A DNA stretch of 64,000 nt from Bacillus spizizenii TU-B-10 (GTDB lineage Bacteria > Bacillota > Bacilli > Bacillales > Bacillaceae): positions 3,142,857 through 3,206,856 of the forward strand of contig NC_016047.1 of the NCBI RefSeq assembly GCF_000227465.1. Reading direction: 5' to 3'. The translations under genes and the position numbers were made by a program. Positions 37,867 to 45,705 of the stretch are shown here, one piece after another. The notes below the pieces were generated by a model that ran no database searches, was not told the origin of the DNA, and saw nothing but the letters and a program-made list of their open reading frames with translations. Positions within the stretch are counted from its first letter, which is position 1. The number at the start of each line of letters is the position of its first letter.

Positions 37867-38566
37867 TGTACTAATAGTTGAAGATGACCCCATGGTGGGT
37901 GAATTAAATAAACGATACTTAAGCCAAATAGAAGGCTTTCAGCTGAAAGGCATCGCCTCTTCCTTTCAAAGCGCTCTGCATATTTTAGGAGAGCATCACA
38001 TCGACCTTATTTTGCTCGATATTTATATGCCGGGTAAAAACGGGCTGGAACTGCTAACCGAACTGCGGGCCCAAAATGAAGCGGTTGACGTGATTGTCAT
38101 CTCGGCGGCCAGCGAGCTTGACGTTATCAAGAAAACACTTCGTTACGGTGCTGTCGATTATTTAATCAAACCGTTTGAATTTGAACGTTTCCAAACTGCC
38201 CTGTCTGATTACAGACGAAAACAAAAGGTATATTCAACCCATCGCAACATGAGCCAGAAAGAACTGGACGCCGAGCTTTTCCAAAAGAAAGAAGCAACAG
38301 AAAAAGTACAGCTTCCTAAAGGCCTGACAAAAAGCACGCTGAAGCTGATTTGGTCCAGTATCCAGTCATTTGAAAATGAATCTTTTACAACAGAAGACCT
38401 GGCAAAGCACACAGAAATCTCTCAAGTATCCATACGAAAATACTTGAAGTTTCTTGAAGATATACAGGTTCTAAATGTAGAAATGGCGTACGGTACAATC
38501 GGAAGACCTGTGTTTCAGTACAACGTCAACACAGGAAACCTTAATGGAATTAAGCAATATCTATAA
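37859..38566 (+). CDS. malR: MalR (YufM), malate response regulator
   Basis: A 235-residue CitB/DcuR-type regulator. The receiver domain (about 1-120) has the phosphorylated Asp54 in [10 protein letters not shown], conserved Asp9-Asp10 and Lys near 104 ([10 protein letters not shown]). The C-terminal helix-turn-helix (about 175-235) contains [18 protein letters not shown]. The ATG at 37859 follows AAGGAGGAAAATC, which lies inside malK. It activates maeN about 5 kb downstream. Confidence 0.92.
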   Translation: MINVLIVEDDPMVGELNKRYLSQIEGFQLKGIASSFQSALHILGEHHIDLILLDIYMPGKNGLELLTELRAQNEAVDVIVISAASELDVIKKTLRYGAVDYLIKPFEFERFQTALSDYRRKQKVYSTHRNMSQKELDAELFQKKEATEKVQLPKGLTKSTLKLIWSSIQSFENESFTTEDLAKHTEISQVSIRKYLKFLEDIQVLNVEMAYGTIGRPVFQYNVNTGNLNGIKQYL

Positions 38567-38604
38567 AAAAACGCACTGTTCACTCCGAGCAGTGCGTTTT
38601 TTTG
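38563..38604 (+). terminator. Terminator after malKR
   Basis: ACGCACTG (38571-38578) / CAGTGCGT (38590-38597) with A and T extensions and a long T run, right at the malR stop. Confidence 0.85.
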
Positions 38605-39035
38605 TCATATCTCTTGCCAAGCTGCTTGTTCTATTGGTGATTAGTTATACAAGAATAATATAGGGCCTTTTTACATTTTTGAGCAAACAATTCTAAAAAT
38701 AGATATTTTTAAAAAATTATGCGAAATTCTATTTATTTCTTGTGAGTAAAATGATAAATTATGATTGGTTAGTTGATCCCAAAACTAAGTCATAAGTCTC
38801 ACTTCAGAAAAAGATGTCACGGTTTTCCGCCTGGAACGCCTTCCGCATCCTTCTCTTCCCCTCCTTTCGAAGGAAACACTCACACCACGCTTATTCAGGG
38901 AAGATCAGAACTGTCTCAGCGTATTCCATTTGTTATTATCAGAAAATTTTATCGATTCTAAGAAATTGTACAGACAGCCCATCACATGACTGGCCGGATC
39001 AGCTTTGAACCAAATTTTTCTGGGGGGTTATATCT
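38605..39035 (+). promoter_or_regulatory. Long leader/regulatory region of nupN with a CodY-box-like site
   Basis: This 431-bp stretch has no convincing gene. The left half is very AT-rich. TATTATCAGAAAATT at 38934-38948 matches the CodY consensus AATTTTCWGAAAATT at 13 of 15 positions. That agrees with the known CodY control of the yufNOPQ operon. CCTTTCGAAGG near 38865 is a small palindrome. A strong ribosome site TGGGGGG precedes nupN. I could not place the promoter. Confidence 0.5.
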
Positions 39036-40115
39036 TTGAATAAACGCAAAATCGGATTGGCGATGTCACTTGTGATCGCAGCAGGCACCATATTAGGAGC
39101 ATGCGGAAACAGCGAAAAAAGCAGCGGCTCCAGCGAAGATAAAAATAAATTCAGTGTGGCGATGGTTACTGACGTCGGCGGAGTAGATGACAAATCCTTC
39201 AACCAATCAGCCTGGGAAGGCATTCAAGCCTTTGGCAAAGAGAACGGACTGGAAAAAGGCAAAAACGGTTACGACTACCTTCAATCAAAATCAGATGCAG
39301 ACTATACAACGAACTTAAATAAATTAGCACGCGAGAATTTCGACTTGATTTACGGGGTCGGCTACTTAATGGAGGGCTCAATCAGCGAAATTGCTGATCA
39401 GCGCAAAAATACAAACTTTGCGATCATAGATGCTGTGGTTGATAAAGACAACGTCGCAAGTATTACGTTTAAAGAACAGGAAGGCTCATTTCTCGTTGGA
39501 GTGGCCGCAGCCCTATCAAGCAAATCAGGAAAAATCGGATTTGTAGGCGGCATGGAATCAGAGTTAATCAAAAAATTCGAGGTCGGCTTCCGTGCCGGCG
39601 TGCAGGCTGTAAACCCTAAAGCCGTTGTCGAAGTGAAATACGCAGGCGGTTTCGATAAAGCCGATGTCGGTAAAGCCACCGCCGAAAGCATGTATAAATC
39701 CGGCGTAGATGTTATTTATCACTCTGCAGGCGCTACTGGGACAGGTGTCTTTACTGAAGCGAAAAACCTGAAAAAAGAAAATCCGAAACGCGATGTCTGG
39801 GTCATCGGTGTCGATAAAGACCAATACGCAGAAGGCCAGGTAGAAGGAACAGATGATAACGTCACCCTCACTTCCATGGTCAAAAAAGTAGATACAGCGG
39901 TTGAAGATTTAACGAAAAAAGCACGCGAAGGAAGGTTCCCGGGCGGCGAAACACTCACCTACGGCCTTGATCAGGACGGGGTCGGCATTTCCTCATCTCA
40001 ACAAAATCTATCGGATGATGTGATTAAAGCGGTTGATAAATGGAAGAAAAAAATCATCGACGGATTGGAAGTGCCGGCAACTGAGAAAGAGCTGAAAACC
40101 TTCAAAGCTGAATAA
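39036..40115 (+). CDS. nupN: NupN (YufN), nucleoside-binding lipoprotein
   Basis: A 359-residue BMP/PnrA-type substrate-binding lipoprotein. The signal peptide ends in the lipobox ILGAC with lipidated Cys23, followed by a Ser/Glu/Lys linker. The binding domain shows [18 protein letters not shown], typical of nucleoside-binding BMP proteins. The start is TTG at 39036 with TGGGGGG at good spacing. It is the first gene of the nupNOPQ guanosine/nucleoside ABC transporter operon and is separated from nupO by an attenuating hairpin. Confidence 0.92.
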   Translation: MNKRKIGLAMSLVIAAGTILGACGNSEKSSGSSEDKNKFSVAMVTDVGGVDDKSFNQSAWEGIQAFGKENGLEKGKNGYDYLQSKSDADYTTNLNKLARENFDLIYGVGYLMEGSISEIADQRKNTNFAIIDAVVDKDNVASITFKEQEGSFLVGVAAALSSKSGKIGFVGGMESELIKKFEVGFRAGVQAVNPKAVVEVKYAGGFDKADVGKATAESMYKSGVDVIYHSAGATGTGVFTEAKNLKKENPKRDVWVIGVDKDQYAEGQVEGTDDNVTLTSMVKKVDTAVEDLTKKAREGRFPGGETLTYGLDQDGVGISSSQQNLSDDVIKAVDKWKKKIIDGLEVPATEKELKTFKAE

Positions 40116-40123
40116 GAATCGCG

Positions 40124-40160
40124 GGGATAAGGAGGTCGAGCCCTTATCCCTTGTTTTTCT
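40124..40160 (+). terminator. Intercistronic terminator/attenuator between nupN and nupO
   Basis: GGGATAAGG (40124-40132) / CCTTATCCC (40142-40150) is a perfect 9-bp stem followed by TTGTTTTTCTTTTATTTT. Partial termination would keep the binding protein in excess over the ABC subunits. Confidence 0.7.
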
Positions 40161-40190
40161 TTTATTTTGATTAAAGGAGCGGTCAAATCA

Positions 40191-41723
40191 GTGGAATATG
40201 TCATTGAAATGCTCAATATCCGCAAGGAGTTTCCTGGTATTGTCGCCAATGACAATATCAATCTTCAGGTCAAAAAAGGCGAAATACACGCGTTGCTCGG
40301 TGAAAACGGAGCGGGGAAATCAACGTTGATGAATGTCCTTTTCGGGCTGTATCAGCCGGAGCGGGGTGAAATTCGGGTGCGCGGCGAGAAGGTGCACATC
40401 AACAGCCCGAACAAAGCGAATGACCTTGGCATCGGGATGGTACACCAGCACTTTATGCTTGTTGACACCTTTACAGTTGCTGAAAACATTATTCTCGGCA
40501 AAGAGCCAAAAAAGTTTGGCAGAATTGACCGGAAGCGTGCTGTCCAAGAGGTGCAGGACATTTCCGACCAATACGGCCTTCAGATTCATCCCGGAGCAAA
40601 AGTCGCTGACATATCTGTCGGCATGCAGCAGCGCGCAGAAATATTAAAAACCCTCTACCGCGGGGCAGACATTCTGATTTTTGATGAACCGACGGCTGTA
40701 TTGACCCCTCATGAAATCAAAGAACTGATGCAAATCATGAAGAATCTGGTCAATGAGGGAAAATCAATTATCTTAATCACCCATAAACTGAAAGAGATTA
40801 TGGAAGTTTGTGACCGCGTTACCATTATCCGCAAAGGAAAAGGCATCAAAACACTTGATGTCCGTGATACAAACAAAGACGAGCTCGCCAGTCTTATGGT
40901 CGGCCGCGAAGTATCGTTCAAAACCGAAAAGAAGGCTGCTCAGCCGGGAGCGGAAGTGCTTGCGATTGACGGAATAACTGTAAAGGATACCCGCGGAGTA
41001 GAGACAGTCAGGGATTTATCGCTTTCTGTCAAAGCAGGAGAAATTGTCGGCATAGCCGGCGTTGACGGAAACGGGCAGTCGGAGCTGATTGAAGCAATAA
41101 CAGGCCTTCGCAACACAGATTCAGGAACAATCACCTTAAACGGAAAACAAATCCAAAACCTGACGCCAAGAAAAGTGACCGAATCCGGAATCGGGCATAT
41201 TCCTCAGGACCGCCATAAACATGGTCTCGTCCTTGATTTTCCGATCGGAGAAAATATCGTGCTGCAAAGCTATTACAAAAAGCCGTATGCAGCATTTGGC
41301 GTATTACATAAAGGCGAAATGTACAAAAAAGCACGCTGCCTGATCAGCGAGTACGATGTCAGAACGCCGGATGAATATACACACGCCCGGGCATTGTCAG
41401 GTGGAAACCAGCAAAAAGCGATTATCGGGCGGGAAGTAGACCGGAATCCTGATTTATTAATCGCCGCCCAGCCGACTCGCGGCCTTGATGTCGGAGCGAT
41501 TGAATTTGTCCATAAAAAGCTCATTGAGCAGCGCGATGCTGGAAAAGCCGTTCTTCTCCTCTCGTTTGAGCTTGAAGAAATTATGAATCTCAGTGACAGA
41601 ATCGCCGTTATTTTTGAAGGACATATTATCGCCACGGTCGATCCGCAGGACACCACTGAGCAGGAACTCGGTCTCTTGATGGCAGGAAGCATGCAAAAGG
41701 AAGCGGGGAAAGCAAATGGTTAA
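40191..41723 (+). CDS. nupO: NupO (YufO), nucleoside ABC transporter ATPase with two ABC domains
   Basis: A 510-residue double ATPase, as in sugar and BMP-type importers. The first domain has Walker A GENGAGKST, signature ISVGMQQR and Walker B ILIFDEP. The second has a degenerate Walker A GVDGNGQSE and signature ALSGGNQQK with AAQPTRG. The GTG at 40191 follows AAAGGAGCGGTCAAATCA; an upstream in-frame ATG is not supported. Its stop overlaps the nupP start by 8 bp. Confidence 0.92.
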   Translation: MEYVIEMLNIRKEFPGIVANDNINLQVKKGEIHALLGENGAGKSTLMNVLFGLYQPERGEIRVRGEKVHINSPNKANDLGIGMVHQHFMLVDTFTVAENIILGKEPKKFGRIDRKRAVQEVQDISDQYGLQIHPGAKVADISVGMQQRAEILKTLYRGADILIFDEPTAVLTPHEIKELMQIMKNLVNEGKSIILITHKLKEIMEVCDRVTIIRKGKGIKTLDVRDTNKDELASLMVGREVSFKTEKKAAQPGAEVLAIDGITVKDTRGVETVRDLSLSVKAGEIVGIAGVDGNGQSELIEAITGLRNTDSGTITLNGKQIQNLTPRKVTESGIGHIPQDRHKHGLVLDFPIGENIVLQSYYKKPYAAFGVLHKGEMYKKARCLISEYDVRTPDEYTHARALSGGNQQKAIIGREVDRNPDLLIAAQPTRGLDVGAIEFVHKKLIEQRDAGKAVLLLSFELEEIMNLSDRIAVIFEGHIIATVDPQDTTEQELGLLMAGSMQKEAGKANG

Positions 41724-42762
41724 ACGTCTCTCTCATTTACTCGTGCCCCTCATTGCAATCATCCTCGGTCTTGCGGCCGGCGCGCTGATTATGCTTGCGA
41801 GCGGATACAGTGTGATCAGCGGATATTCGGCTTTGTGGAATGGGATATTCGGAGAAATCTATTATGTCGGAGAAACCATCCGGCAAATTACACCTTATAT
41901 TTTATCGGGGTTGGCTGTCGCCTTTGCATTCCGAACTGGACTCTTTAATATCGGCGTCGAGGGCCAGCTGCTCGTCGGCTGGACAGCAGCTGTTTGGGTC
42001 GGGACAGCGTTTGACGGACCGGCATATATTCACATGCCGCTCGCACTGATTACAGCGGCGGCTGCAGGAGGATTATGGGGTTTTATTCCCGGTGTTTTGA
42101 AAGCGCGCTTCTACGTTCATGAAGTCATTGTCACCATTATGATGAATTATATCGCGCTGCATATGACCAATTACATTATTTCAAACGTCTTGACAGATCG
42201 TCAGGATAAGACGGAGAAAATTCACGAATCCGCCTCCCTTCGCTCGCCGTTTCTTGAACAGATAACCGATTATTCACGGCTGCATTGGGGGATCATCGTT
42301 GCTCTTCTCGCAGCAGTTGTCATGTGGTTTATCATCAACAAAACAACAAAGGGATTTGAGCTTCGAGCGGTCGGATTCAACCAGCACGCTTCCCAGTATG
42401 CCGGTATGAGCGTGCGGAAGAATATCATGACCTCCATGCTCATCTCAGGTGCTTTTGCAGGTCTTGCAGGAGCCATGGAGGGGCTTGGGACTTTCGAATA
42501 CGCAGCCGTGAAAGGCGCATTTACCGGCGTAGGCTTTGACGGTATCGCTGTCGCTCTTCTCGGGGGGAACACAGCTGTCGGTGTTGTGCTGGCTGCATGC
42601 CTGCTCGGCGGACTGAAAATCGGTGCTTTAAATATGCCGATTGAATCAGGCGTTCCATCAGAGGTTGTCGATATTGTGATTGCCATTATCATTCTGTTTG
42701 TGGCTTCAAGCTACGCAATTCGTTTTGTCATGGACAAATTGAAGAAAAAGGGGGCGAACTAA
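41716..42762 (+). CDS. nupP: NupP (YufP), nucleoside ABC transporter permease
   Basis: A 348-residue BPD_transp_2 family permease with about nine or ten hydrophobic segments. The family blocks FRTGLFNIGVEGQL near residue 75 and GFDGIAVALLGGN near 275 are visible. It forms the membrane channel with NupQ. It overlaps nupO by 8 bp and abuts nupQ (stop TAA immediately followed by GTG), so the operon is tightly coupled. Confidence 0.92.
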   Translation: MVKRLSHLLVPLIAIILGLAAGALIMLASGYSVISGYSALWNGIFGEIYYVGETIRQITPYILSGLAVAFAFRTGLFNIGVEGQLLVGWTAAVWVGTAFDGPAYIHMPLALITAAAAGGLWGFIPGVLKARFYVHEVIVTIMMNYIALHMTNYIISNVLTDRQDKTEKIHESASLRSPFLEQITDYSRLHWGIIVALLAAVVMWFIINKTTKGFELRAVGFNQHASQYAGMSVRKNIMTSMLISGAFAGLAGAMEGLGTFEYAAVKGAFTGVGFDGIAVALLGGNTAVGVVLAACLLGGLKIGALNMPIESGVPSEVVDIVIAIIILFVASSYAIRFVMDKLKKKGAN

Positions 42763-43722
42763 GTGGACTTTGTGCAGATTTTATCCATCATTGTCCCAGC
42801 CACACTCGTCTATGCCGCCCCGCTTATTTTAACTGCTCTCGGCGGCGTGTTTTCCGAGAGATCAGGAGTTGTGAATATCGGTCTTGAAGGCCTCATGATT
42901 ATCGGAGCGTTCACCAGCGTGTTATTTAATTTATTTTTAGGTCCGGAATTGGGTGCCGCCGCGCCTTGGCTTTCACTCCTTGCCGCCATGGCAGCAGGCG
43001 CGCTGTTCTCACTGATTCACGCGGCTTCGGCCATTTCGTTTCGCGCCGATCAGACAGTCAGCGGCGTCGCCATTAACATGCTGGCGCTCGGGGCAACTTT
43101 ATTTATTGTAAAACTGATCTACGGCAAAGCGCAGACAGACAAAATCCCTGAGCCTTTTTATAAAACGAAAATTCCCGGCTTGGGCGACATTCCTGTATTG
43201 GGAAAAATCTTCTTTTCGGATGTCTATTATACGTCTATTCTTGCAATTGCATTGGCCTTTATTTCTTGGTTTATCTTGTTCAAAACACCGTTCGGCCTTC
43301 GTATCCGTTCTGTCGGAGAGCATCCGATGGCGGCCGATACGATGGGAATCAACGTATATAAAATGCGCTACATCGGCGTGATGATCAGCGGATTGTTCGG
43401 CGGTCTCGGCGGCGGCGTATATGCCTCCACGATTGCGCTTGATTTCACGCACTCTACCATCTCCGGACAAGGCTTTATCGCACTGGCAGCGCTTGTATTC
43501 GGAAAATGGCATCCAATTGGAGCACTGGGGGCCGCCCTGTTTTTCGGATTCGCCCAAAGCTTAAGCATCATTGGATCGCTTCTCCCTCTTTTTAAAGACA
43601 TACCAAATGTGTATATGCTGATGGCCCCTTATGTCTTAACGATTCTCGCTTTAACCGGCTTTATCGGGCGGGCTGATGCGCCAAAAGCCAATGGCGTGCC
43701 TTATATTAAAGGAAAAAGATAA
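42763..43722 (+). CDS. nupQ: NupQ (YufQ), nucleoside ABC transporter permease
   Basis: A 319-residue permease of the same family as NupP, with eight or nine hydrophobic segments. Typical blocks are FSERSGVVNIGLEGLMIIGAF near residue 30 and GQGFIALAALVFGKWHP near 235. The start is GTG directly after the nupP stop. It is the last gene of the operon and is followed by a terminator. Confidence 0.92.
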   Translation: MDFVQILSIIVPATLVYAAPLILTALGGVFSERSGVVNIGLEGLMIIGAFTSVLFNLFLGPELGAAAPWLSLLAAMAAGALFSLIHAASAISFRADQTVSGVAINMLALGATLFIVKLIYGKAQTDKIPEPFYKTKIPGLGDIPVLGKIFFSDVYYTSILAIALAFISWFILFKTPFGLRIRSVGEHPMAADTMGINVYKMRYIGVMISGLFGGLGGGVYASTIALDFTHSTISGQGFIALAALVFGKWHPIGALGAALFFGFAQSLSIIGSLLPLFKDIPNVYMLMAPYVLTILALTGFIGRADAPKANGVPYIKGKR

Positions 43723-43731
43723 AACATTCTC

Positions 43732-43762
43732 CCCTGGGAAGACGCTTCTCAGGGATTTTTTT
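43732..43762 (+). terminator. Terminator after nupNOPQ
   Basis: CCCTG-GAA / TTC-CAGGG imperfect stem followed by ATTTTTTT, ten bases after the nupQ stop. Confidence 0.75.
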
Positions 43763-43825
43763 CTAATCCAAAAGACCCTCTTAATTTAATTGTTTATCAG
43801 TTTTTTAACTTAAAAAAATATGAAG

Positions 43826-43839
43826 TGTTAACGCTTTCT
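43826..43839 (+). promoter_or_regulatory. Candidate cre (CcpA) site upstream of maeN
   Basis: TGTTAACGCTTTCT matches the core of WTGNAANCGNWNNCW with one mismatch and lies about 40 bp before the maeN start. CcpA binding here is an inference. MalR is also expected to bind in this region, but I could not delimit its sites. Confidence 0.45.
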
Positions 43840-43876
43840 TGTAGACTGTAACAAACAATACATGGGGGTGTATGAC

Positions 43877-45223
43877 ATGGGAGCAATTCCAAAAACGGGG
43901 ACAATTTCACCCGAGCAAAAAGACCCACAGGGGAAAAACCTGTTTCAAAAAATCTGGTCTTGGGAAATCGGTGTGATTCCTCTGCCATTATACACAGTAT
44001 TAGCTGTTATTATTATTCTTGCAGCCTATTACAATGAGCTGCCGGCAAATATGCTTGGCGGGTTTGCCATCATCATGATTCTTGGCGTGTTTCTTGGAGA
44101 CATAGGCCAACGCATACCGATATTGAAGGATATTGGCGGCCCTGCCATTTTATCTTTGTTTGTTCCTTCATTTTTAGTCTTTTACAATGTGCTGAATTCA
44201 ACATCTTTAGACGCTGTAACCAATCTGATGAAAACGTCTAACTTCCTTTATTTCTATATTGCTTGTCTGGTTGTGGGAAGTATCCTCGGAATGAACAGAA
44301 CTGTATTAATACAAGGGTTTATCAGGATGTTCGTTCCGCTTGTTGCAGGAACGATCGCAGCAGTTGCGGCCGGCATCCTTGTCGGATTTATTTTTGGCTA
44401 CAGTGCCTACGATTCCTTTTTCTTTGTTGTTGTTCCGATTATTGCCGGGGGAATAGGCGAAGGAATTTTACCGCTCTCAATCGCTTATTCACAAATACTC
44501 GGTTCATCCGCTGATGTGTATGTGTCTCAGCTGGTCCCTGCTGCTATTATCGGAAACGTTTTTGCTATCATCTGTGCTGCCTTAATGAAAAAGCTTGGCG
44601 ATAAGCGGCCTGATCTAAATGGAAACGGACGCCTCGTCAAATCTAAAAAAGCAAATGAGATTTTCAATCAAAAAGAAGCGGAAGCAAAAATTGATTTTAA
44701 ATTGATGGGAGCCGGCGTTCTGCTCGCGTGTACATTCTTTATTTTCGGGGGATTATTGGAGAAATTCATCTTCATCCCTGGCGCGATCTTAATGATTATT
44801 TCAGCGGCGGCTGTCAAATATGCGAATATTCTTCCGAAAAAAATGGAGGATGGCGCTTACCAGCTTTATAAATTTATTTCTTCAAGCTTTACATGGCCGC
44901 TGATGGTCGGTCTCGGCATCCTCTTTATTCCGTTGGATGACGTGGCATCTGTGATTTCTATTCCGTTTGTCATCATTTGTATTTCAGTTGTTATCGCAAT
45001 GATTGCTTCTGGATATTTTGTGGGCAAGCTGATGAACATGTACCCGGTTGAATCTGCAATCGTCACCTGCTGCCACAGCGGTCTCGGCGGAACTGGTGAT
45101 GTTGCGATTTTATCAGCGTCAGGAAGAATGGGCCTTATGCCGTTCGCCCAAATTTCCACCCGCCTCGGCGGTGCAGGTACAGTTATTTGTGCGACAGTTC
45201 TGCTTCGTTTTTTCACTTCATAA
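43877..45223 (+). CDS. maeN: MaeN (YufR), Na+/malate symporter
   Basis: A 448-residue symporter of the 2-hydroxycarboxylate transporter (2HCT/CitS) family with about eleven hydrophobic segments. The two reentrant-loop motifs are visible as IIAGGIGEGILPLS (near residue 190) and CHSGLGGTGDVAIL (near 405). It takes up L-malate with Na+. The ATG at 43877 follows GGGGGTGTATGAC; an in-frame ATG five codons upstream overlaps this site. It is the main target of MalK/MalR. Confidence 0.93.
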   Translation: MGAIPKTGTISPEQKDPQGKNLFQKIWSWEIGVIPLPLYTVLAVIIILAAYYNELPANMLGGFAIIMILGVFLGDIGQRIPILKDIGGPAILSLFVPSFLVFYNVLNSTSLDAVTNLMKTSNFLYFYIACLVVGSILGMNRTVLIQGFIRMFVPLVAGTIAAVAAGILVGFIFGYSAYDSFFFVVVPIIAGGIGEGILPLSIAYSQILGSSADVYVSQLVPAAIIGNVFAIICAALMKKLGDKRPDLNGNGRLVKSKKANEIFNQKEAEAKIDFKLMGAGVLLACTFFIFGGLLEKFIFIPGAILMIISAAAVKYANILPKKMEDGAYQLYKFISSSFTWPLMVGLGILFIPLDDVASVISIPFVIICISVVIAMIASGYFVGKLMNMYPVESAIVTCCHSGLGGTGDVAILSASGRMGLMPFAQISTRLGGAGTVICATVLLRFFTS

Positions 45224-45227
45224 TCAG

Positions 45228-45260
45228 AAAAAGAGTTCCGTTATATGCGGAACTCTTTTT
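45228..45260. terminator. Bidirectional terminator between maeN and yufS
   Basis: AAAAAGAGTTCCG (45228-45240) / CGGAACTCTTTTT (45248-45260), a perfect 13-bp stem between two convergent genes. Confidence 0.85.
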
Positions 45261-45476
45261 TTATCTGTTCACAATCCGGATATACTCTCGGGGGCCAAAC
45301 GGCAGATCCTTTGATTCCATTTCACTCAATCTGGCTGACAGGTGGTGCTCCAATAAATACAGCTCCCACTCCTCACTAGCATCCGCACCGCTGCGCCCGT
45401 CATATTGATTCAAAATGAATGCCCCAGCAAATACTGAGCAGAATAAACCTGAGCACATCAATACCTTTCTTTTCAC
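45261..45476 (-). CDS. yufS: YufS, small exported or membrane-anchored protein
   Basis: A 71-residue protein with a basic start (MKRKV), one hydrophobic segment (about 5-23) and a charged, acidic tail (SEEWELYLLEHHLSARLSEMES). It is probably anchored in the membrane. Two cysteines (CSGLFCS) lie in the hydrophobic part, but neither is in a convincing lipobox. AAGGAGCTGGTC precedes the ATG. Function unknown. Confidence 0.75.
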   Translation of the reverse strand: MKRKVLMCSGLFCSVFAGAFILNQYDGRSGADASEEWELYLLEHHLSARLSEMESKDLPFGPREYIRIVNR

Positions 45477-45599
45477 ATGACCAGCTCCTTACATTCAGCT
45501 TGATCAGGAATGATTTTAAATATACAAATGACATTATTTTTGTTAGACTTATTTTGAGGTCAAAAGAACTCATAAAAGCTCATTGCGCAGTTCGAAGCA

Positions 45600-45628
45600 T
45601 GGCAGCTTGCAGAAAAGTGCGATATAAT
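45600..45628 (+). promoter_or_regulatory. Likely promoter of the mrp operon
   Basis: TGGCAG (45600-45605), 17 bp, then TATAAT (45623-45628), about 75 bp before mrpA. GGTCGTTTGACC follows as a small palindrome in the leader. Confidence 0.5.
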
Positions 45629-45705
45629 TTGGACTAGGTCGTTTGACCGTATATTTGATACATAGCGCATTTTTCAATTGAGAAAGAGAAAAAGGAGGTC
45701 TAACT

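Noticed and set aside
43099-43557. A 152-codon minus-strand frame opposite nupQ
   Set aside because: It is entirely antisense to a conserved permease gene, with odd Cys/Arg/Gln-rich composition and no promoter or ribosome site.
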